This document shows positions 58,440 to 64,000 of a DNA stretch of 64,000 nucleotides, piece after piece; the stretch's first letter is position 1; every line of letters begins with the position of its first letter. The position numbers were made by a program, and so were the translations under genes. Location of the stretch: contig CM046003.1 of assembly GCA_025175895.1 (NCBI GenBank), positions 43,207,335 to 43,271,334 on the forward strand, read 5' to 3'. The notes under the pieces were generated by a model, which did no database searches, had not been told where the DNA came from, and saw nothing but the letters and a program-made list of their open reading frames with translations. This DNA is from Wurfbainia villosa. Taxonomy: Eukaryota > Streptophyta > Magnoliopsida > Zingiberales > Zingiberaceae.

Positions 58440-58880
58440 ATGCCAAATTTTTTAATATTTAAGGGGCCAAAATAAGTACCAATTGATTAATATTAAGTAC
58501 TTCTTATACCTATTTAGGTATTATATTTTTATTTCACGAATCACACACACAATAATCGAATCAGGGTATTTAATGGGATAAAATAAGTATCCATTAACTA
58601 AAATTAGGTATCATTTTTAACAATTTATATATCATATTTTTACTTAATGAATGTCAAACAAAAGTCACTAATATTAACTTCAATGTATATTTAAGAGGTC
58701 AAAATAAGTATTGGTTGACTAATATTTAGGTTTATTTCATGAATCCCACAAACAAATTAAAGTCATTCAATAATTGAATCAGAGTATTTAATGAGACAAA
58801 ATAAGTATCCATTGACTAAAATTTGATATTTTTAAAAATAATTTAGGTATTATATTTTGTTTATTTCATTGTCTAGAACA
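58440..58880 (-). repeat. AT-rich repeat, inverted relative to 36590-37540
   Basis: CACAATAATCGAATCAGGGT and TTAATGGGATAAAATAAGTA are close to the reverse complement of words in the 475-bp repeats on the left. Two units are visible (near 58555 and 58780). These may be subterminal inverted repeats of one MULE, separated by the later insertions. Confidence 0.7.
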
Positions 58881-59170
58881 TTTGTACTCAACACTCCCAA
58901 ATTTGATTCTCTCATACTCAGATCTTGGGTTTTCGTAGTCGGCTAGATGCTTCTATAGGCATCCCACCAATTTCCCGAGTACGAGGAACCTTGGTCGAGT
59001 ACCATTGTCCAGCAAACATACTGCTTTCTCCGACTAATTGAGTACCCAACATTACTTGTGCTTTTGTACTCGACACTCCTAATTTCCAGTCTCTTGTACT
59101 CGGTTCTTCCAAGTACAAGACTCCATACTTGAGTATGAGCCTTCTCATACTCTTTATCGAGAATGAATAC
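58881..59170. other. Spacer with repeated GTACTCG-type words
   Basis: Words such as GAGTACC, GTACTCG and CATACTC recur. No gene or element end was identified. Confidence 0.4.
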
Positions 59171-59608
59171 TTGAGCCTTCTCTTTCTAGTTTGCAGAGTA
59201 CCTGATTTTTAGTCCAGTGTTTTAGGGGATCTTCTCCGATGAACCCTTGAGCTTTTAAAGGGTCATAACATGTATTACTTGATGAAAATTAGGTATTTGT
59301 TGTATCACTTTAGGTATGCTATTGTTATTTAAGTGTTTAAGGGGTCATGCCAAGTAGTACTTGATAAAAAGTACATACTCGTTGTATCACTTTAGATATT
59401 TTATGATTTATTTGATGAATGCCAAGTAAGTCATTCAAGATTAAATTCTAAGTGTAGTTTTTTAACCGAATTCAAGTAGTTAAAGGGATATAAAAAGTAT
59501 CACTTGACAAAAATTAGGCATTATTTGTATCACTTTAAGTATTATATTGTTATTTAATTGTTTAAGGGGTTACATCAAGTACCACTTAATAAAATTAGAT
59601 ATTCATTG

Positions 59609-59806
59609 TGTCAGTGTCTATAAGATTCACATATATCCACAATGACATGATATTATCCACTTTAGGCCTAAGCCCTCATGGTTTTGTTTTTGGGATTTAC
59701 CCAAAAGGCCTCATACCAATGGAGATATCTTTTCATCTTATAAGCACATGATCTTTTCCACGTCTTACCAATGTAGAACTTTGATTGTATTCTCAATACT
59801 CCAATA
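59609..59806 (-). repeat. TRIM terminal repeat, left
   Basis: It contains TATAAGATTCACATAT, CCTCATACCAATGGAG and CTTATAAGCACATGATC, and ends ACTCCAATA. It is shared with 60163-60360 at about 93 percent by eye. Confidence 0.9.
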
Positions 59807-60150
59807 ATTCCCCCTCAAAGGAAGGACCACATTGACACCCCCCCTCCTTCAAGCTTATTCGTCTTCGAAGGACATCCTATGCTTGATGTTCGATCTTCAA
59901 CCCATCAGGACTTTCTGCCAACTGTCTAGTCATCCTGACTCAGCTGAACTTTCTGCCAATTGTCCAGCTCTTCTGGCCCAACTGGACTTCCTGTCAATTG
60001 TTTGGTCCTCCCGACCCAACTGGATTTCCTGCCAATTGTTTAGTCCTCCCGACCCAACTGGACTTCCTGTTTGGGGTTTGGTTCTCTTGATCTGGATATG
60101 AGAGCTCAACTTCCTTCATTCGAGGTTCATGACTTGACATGGACCATAAT

Positions 60151-60160
60151 TCTGATACCA
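60151..60160 (-). other. TRIM primer-binding site
   Basis: TGGTATCAGA on the minus strand lies two bases from the right terminal repeat and matches initiator tRNA-Met over ten bases. Confidence 0.85.
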
Positions 60161-60162
60161 AT

Positions 60163-60360
60163 TATTAATGCCTATAAGATTCACATATCTCCACAATGAT
60201 ATGATATTATCCACTTTGGGCCTAATCCCTCATGGTTTTATTTTTGGGCTTTACCCAAAAGACCTCATACCAATGGAGATATCTTTTCATCTTATAAGCA
60301 CATGATCTTTTCCATGTCCTACCAATATGGAACTTTGATTGTATTCCCAATACTCCAACA
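60163..60360 (-). repeat. TRIM terminal repeat, right
   Basis: The right copy starts near ATGCCTATAAG and ends ACTCCAACA at 60360. Its length equals that of the left copy. Confidence 0.9.
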
Positions 60361-62570
60361 CGTTGTATCACTTTAGATATCCTATAGTTTATTTGTTGAA
60401 TGCCAAATAGTCATTCAAGATTAAATTCTAAGTGTAGTTTTTTAACTGAATCGAGTAGGTAAAGGGTCATCACAAGTATCACTTGATAAAAATTATGTAC
60501 TCATTGTATCACTTTAGGTATTCTATTATTATTTAGTATTTAAGGGATCACGTCAAGTAGCACTTGATAAAAATTAGATATTCGTTGTATCACTTTAGAT
60601 ATCCTATAATTTATTTGATGAATGTCAAATAACTCATTCAAGATTTAATTTCAAGTGTAGTTTTTTAACTGAATTTGAGTAGTTAAAGGGTCATAACAAG
60701 TATTACTCGATGAAAATTAGGTATTTATTGTATCACTTTAGGTATGCTATTGTTATTTAAGTGTTTAAGGGGTTACGCCAAGTAGCACTTGATAAAAATT
60801 ACATACTCGTTGTATCACTTTAGATATCCTATGGTTTATTTGATGAATGTCAAATAAGTCATTCAAGATTAAATTCTAAGTGTAGTTTTTTAACCGAATC
60901 GAGTAGCTAAAGGGTCATAACAAGTATCACTTGATAAAAATTAGGTACTCGTTGTATCACTTTAGATATTCTATTATTATTTAGTGTTTAAGGAGTCACG
61001 TCAAGTAGCACTTGATAAAAATTAGATACTCGTTCTATCACTTTAGATATTCTATAATTTATTTGATGAATGTCAAATAAGTCATTCAAGATTAAATTTC
61101 AAGTGTAGTTTTTAAACCTAATTCGAGTAGTTAAAGGGATATAACAAGTATCACTTGATAAAAATTAGGCATTTTTTTTATCACTTTAAGTATTCTATTA
61201 TTATTTAATTGTTTAAGGGGTCACGCCAAGTAGCACTTGATAAAAATTACATACTCGTTGTATCACTTTAGATATCCTATGGTTTATTTGATGAATGTCA
61301 AATAAGTCATTCAAGATTAAATTCTAAGTGTAGTTTTTTAACCGAATCGAGTAGCTAAAGGGTCATAACAAGTATCACTTGATAAAAATTAGATACTCGT
61401 TGTATCACTTTAGGTATTTTATTATTATTTAGTGTTTAAGGAGTCACGTCAAGTAGCACTTGATAAAAATTAGATACTCGTTATATCACTTTAGATATCC
61501 TATAATTTATTTAATGAATGTCAAATAAGTCATTCAAGATTAAATTTCAAGTGTAGTTTTTTAATCGAATTTGAGTAGTTAAAGGGCCATAACAAGTATT
61601 ACTTGATGAAAATTAGGTATTTGTTGTATCACTTTAGGTATGGTATTGTTATTTAAGTGTTTAAGGGGTCACGTCAAGTAGCACTTGATAAAAATTACAT
61701 ACTTGTTGTATCACTTTAGATATCTTATAGTTTATTTGATGAATGTCAAATAAGTCATTCAAGATTAAATTTCAAGTGTAGTTTTTTAACCGAATTTGAG
61801 TAGTTAAAGGGCCATAACAAGTATTACTTGATGAAAATTAGGTATTTATTGTATCACTTTAGGTATGGTATTGTTATTTAAGTGTTTAAGGGGTCACACC
61901 AAGTAGCACTTGATAATAATTACATACTTGTTGTATCACTTTAGATATCTTATGGTTTATTTGATGAATGTCAAATAAGTCATTCAAGATTAAATTTCAA
62001 GTGTAGTTTTTTAACTTAATTCAAGTAGTTAAAGGGATATAACAAGTATCACTTGATAAAAATTAGACATTTTTGGTACCACTTTAAGTATTCTATGGTT
62101 ATTTAATTGTTTAAGGGGTCACATCAAGTACCACTTGATAAAATTAGATATTCATTGTATCACTTTAGATATCCTATAGTTTATTTGATGAATGTCAAAT
62201 AAGTCATTCAAGATTAAATTTCAAGTGTAGTTTTTTAACCTAATTCGAGTAGTTAAAGGGCCATAATAAGTATTACTTGATGAAAATTAGGTATTTATTG
62301 TATCACTTTAGGTATGCTATTGTTATTTAAGTGTTTAAGGGGTCACGTCAAGTAGCACTTGATAAAAATTACATACTCGTTGTATCACTTTAGATATCTT
62401 ATGGTTTATTTGATGAATAACTTATTTCAAGTGTAGTTTTTTAACCGAATTCAAGTAGTCAAAGGGCCATAATAAACATCACTTGATAAAAATTAGGTAT
62501 TTATTGTATCACTTTAGGTATTCTATTATTTATTTTATGAATATCAAATAAGTACTTATATTCTATGGTG

Positions 62571-63153
62571 AGTGGAGAACATGTTTCTTTTAAAAATTAA
62601 ATAATTGAGTACTTTTTCAAATAATCATAAAATTGGGTATCACTTGAGGTAAATTAAGTTCCGAGAGCCTAAAATTGAGTACTTTTTCAAACATTTCTGG
62701 GAAAAATTTGTCAAGGTGTATTTCTAGTTGTATGAAACCACAACATATAACAATATATATAAAACTACCATTAAACATAATATTTTAATGATTAATGTAT
62801 AAATCACTTCATAAAGTATCTCTCAGTTGCAATTACATAACTAACATCCAACTTTTAACTACTTTTAACCACATAAATGGATCATTAAAGTCTTATATAT
62901 AAGTAACAAAGTTTTATACCAACACTAGTTTTGTTTAATACAAATCACAAAATGTCACTAGATCTTGTAGATATTTTTTAACAACCTTCAAAACTGCTTC
63001 CTTGGTTTAGCAATTGCTTATGCCTGCAAGAAATTAAAACAAAAAAAATAAGATGTTAGTTTGACATTTTGAAAATAAATAACAAACAACACGACATAAT
63101 TAGTTTAATTATATGAAACGATATAGTATTAATGTCTATGTGACTCATACCAA
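62571..63153. other. AT-rich spacer 3' of the MURA gene
   Basis: No ORF was found. It presumably holds the 3' end of the minus-strand transposase transcript. Confidence 0.4.
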
Positions 63154-63577
63154 TTATGACATTGGTTCTTTGCATGTTCGTCTATTATGCCCTCGCCCAT
63201 GACATCTCCCACACGTTGTCACACGTTGTTCAACTTGAGAAGGTATCCGCTTAGTCCTTCTACGTCCTGGTTGGCTACGAGTTGTAGGAGTGTAAATGGT
63301 ATCTCCATCATCGAGATAGCTTTCATACATGTCAAATGTTGGAATGAGATTAATAATTCCTTTGTAAGCTTGGCGGTACATGTCTATCTTAAAATATCCA
63401 TCACAGAATTGATAAACCGACATGGATTTTGATTCTATGCAAGAGAAAGCATGCTTGCATGGTAGTCTATAGATTTTCCAAACTCGACAAGAACAATGCC
63501 ATGAATTCAAATCCACTGCAAAACTTTTATCCCCATCTATGACTTCAAGCCGAACTCCACAAGACTTGTGCACCTTT
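63154..63577 (-). pseudogene. MURA (MuDR-type) transposase, C-terminal part
   Basis: On the minus strand, from the insertion at 63577 to the stop at 63154, it reads GVRLEVIDGDKSFAVDL. A SWIM zinc finger follows (WHCSCRVWKIYRLPCKHAF, CxC...CxH), then YFKIDMYRQAYKGIINLIP, a basic linker and a CCHC knuckle (CGRCHGRGHNRRTC). SWIM followed by a CCHC knuckle is the usual end of plant MURA transposases. The DDE core would lie to the right of the LTR insertion, beyond the window. The 5' part is cut off at 63578. Confidence 0.85.
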
Positions 63578-64000
63578 TGTTGGTGCAACAATGCCCCAAG
63601 CATTTATATGTTTTGATGTTTGGATAATCATCTAAGTTAGGCAATGCTTTGTGATCTAATTGCGAATATGTTTAAGTAACAGGAAAATCCAAGGATGAAG
63701 ACTTGGTAAAAGAGAAGTCCAAGTATGATCTTGGCAAGGAAAGTCCAAGGGACGGACTTGGCAGCATAAGACCAAGCGTGTAGTCTTGGCAGCGTAAAGT
63801 CCAAGTGAACCTTGGCAAAGGAAGACCAAGTATGATCTTGGCAAGGGAAGTCCAAGGGATGGACTTGGCAGTGTAAGACAAAGCTTGTAGTCTTGGCAGC
63901 ATAAAGTCCAAGTGAACCTTGGCAAAAGAAGTCCAAAGTAAAGTCTTGGCAGCATAAGTCCAAGCTTGTAGTCTTGGCAGCATAAAGTCCAAGCATTTGG
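63578..64000. mobile_element. LTR retrotransposon end (partial), inserted in MURA
   Basis: It starts TGTTGGTGCAACAATGCCCC, a TG terminus of the same style as families A and B, and breaks the transposase frame exactly there. The bases before it, CCTTT (63573-63577), are the candidate duplication. The other end is off the window. It might be a solo LTR or a full element, and orientation cannot be told. Confidence 0.7.
63680..64000. repeat. Short imperfect tandem repeats, GTCCAAG...CTTGGCA
   Basis: About 14 copies of a 20-25-bp unit of the form AAGTCCAAG-n-CTTGGCA lie inside the partial LTR. Each is a small palindrome (CCAAG/CTTGG). Leu/Pro-rich frames across it are artefacts of the repeat. Confidence 0.9.

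Larger units (their letters stand above)
59609..60360 (-). mobile_element. TRIM (terminal-repeat retrotransposon in miniature), 752 bp
   Basis: Terminal direct repeats of 198 bp lie at 59609-59806 and 60163-60360. The minus strand has a primer site TGGTATCAGA (60160-60151) and a purine tract TGAGGGGGAA (59817-59808). The flanks CATTG (59604-59608) and CGTTG (60361-60365) look like a duplication with one change. There is no coding capacity. Internal region 59905-60075 has four 48-bp-like repeats (CCCAACTGGACTTCCTGCCAA type). It splits one unit of the 225-bp array. Confidence 0.92.
59171..62570. repeat. 225-bp tandem array, about 11-12 units, interrupted by a TRIM
   Basis: Word CAC(G/A)(T/C)CAAGTA recurs at 60547, 60775, 60996, 61221, 61445, 61671, 61898, 62123 and 62345. 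Spacing is 221-228 bp, and more diverged units lie near 59348 and 59573. Each unit is a dimer of two related halves of about 112 bp: CTTGATAAAAATTANATACT...TAGATATCCTAT and CTTGATGAAAATTAGGTATT...TAGGTATGCTAT. It is AT-rich and lies between the two MULE genes. The two half types alternate regularly, a sign of higher-order amplification. Confidence 0.92.
36590..63577. mobile_element. Mutator-like element (MULE) territory, heavily nested
   Basis: It includes a Ulp1-like protease gene on the plus strand (37663-58190, interrupted), a MURA-type transposase C-terminus on the minus strand (63154-63577) and AT-rich repeats on both sides. Repeats at 36590-37540 are inverted relative to 58440-58880, for example GATACTTATTTT...AATACCCTGATTCGATTATT against its complement. 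A Mutator transposase together with a Ulp1-like gene is known in plants as KI-MULE (Kaonashi). Termini are not located, and this might be two adjacent MULEs. Confidence 0.5.

Noticed and set aside
63637..63996. Leu/Pro-rich ORFs on the minus strand at the right edge
   Set aside because: Frames of a short CCAAG/CTTGG tandem repeat; all three frames are open for the same reason.

Overview
This window is plant nuclear DNA. It holds one intact spliced host gene in about 60 kb of nested transposable elements. The gene has ten exons with GT/AG junctions and a GC-rich first exon, as is common in monocots. The retroelements are plant Ty1/copia and Ty3/gypsy types, several primed by initiator tRNA-Met (TGGTATCAGAGC). 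A monocot is my best guess; the species cannot be named from the sequence alone. No bacterial, organellar, rRNA, tRNA or CRISPR features were seen.

Layout. 1-4216: right part of a CACTA (En/Spm) DNA transposon with decayed transposase and Ulp1-protease exons and a strong fold-back end. 4217-8088: a gypsy LTR cut by the CACTA element and holding an inverted copia-type solo LTR (6071-7153). 8089-12844: a minus-strand Ty1/copia relic (gag, protease, pre-integrase, leader, PBS, 5' LTR). 12845-30470: a minus-strand Ty3/gypsy Tat-lineage element with PBS, gag, protease, RT, RNase H, a second archaeal-type RNase H and integrase, then an antisense ORF and a 150-bp tandem array beyond integrase. Its gag is split by a gag-only copia-type element (21873-27797, duplication GAAGG). 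30471-32370: old copia debris. 33123-36118: the host gene AAE14/MENE (2-succinylbenzoate-CoA ligase, phylloquinone pathway), minus strand. 36590-63577: a Mutator-like (MULE) territory with AT-rich repeats, a broken Ulp1-like protease gene and a MURA transposase C-terminus. The Ulp1-like gene is split by a 16.5-kb gypsy element (37776-54286, duplication CAATT), which itself carries a gag-only copia-type element (43210-48317, duplication ATTCC). A solo LTR (55336-56458, duplication TCGAC) interrupts the gene again. 59171-62570: a 225-bp tandem array split by a 752-bp TRIM (59609-60360). 63578-64000: the start of another LTR that cuts the MURA gene.

How it fits together. Only AAE14 looks functional for the plant. 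The rest is a readable stratigraphy in which target-site duplications give insertion order: MULE gene, then gypsy, then gag-only element; Tat, then gag-only element; copia, then gypsy LTR, then solo LTR and CACTA. Both gag-only elements have LTRs, PBS, PPT and gag but no pol, so they must have borrowed enzymes. The less ordinary parts are the Tat antisense ORF with its own TATA-like box beside a satellite-like array, the shared palindrome cluster in two LTR families, and the patchy divergence between paired LTRs.
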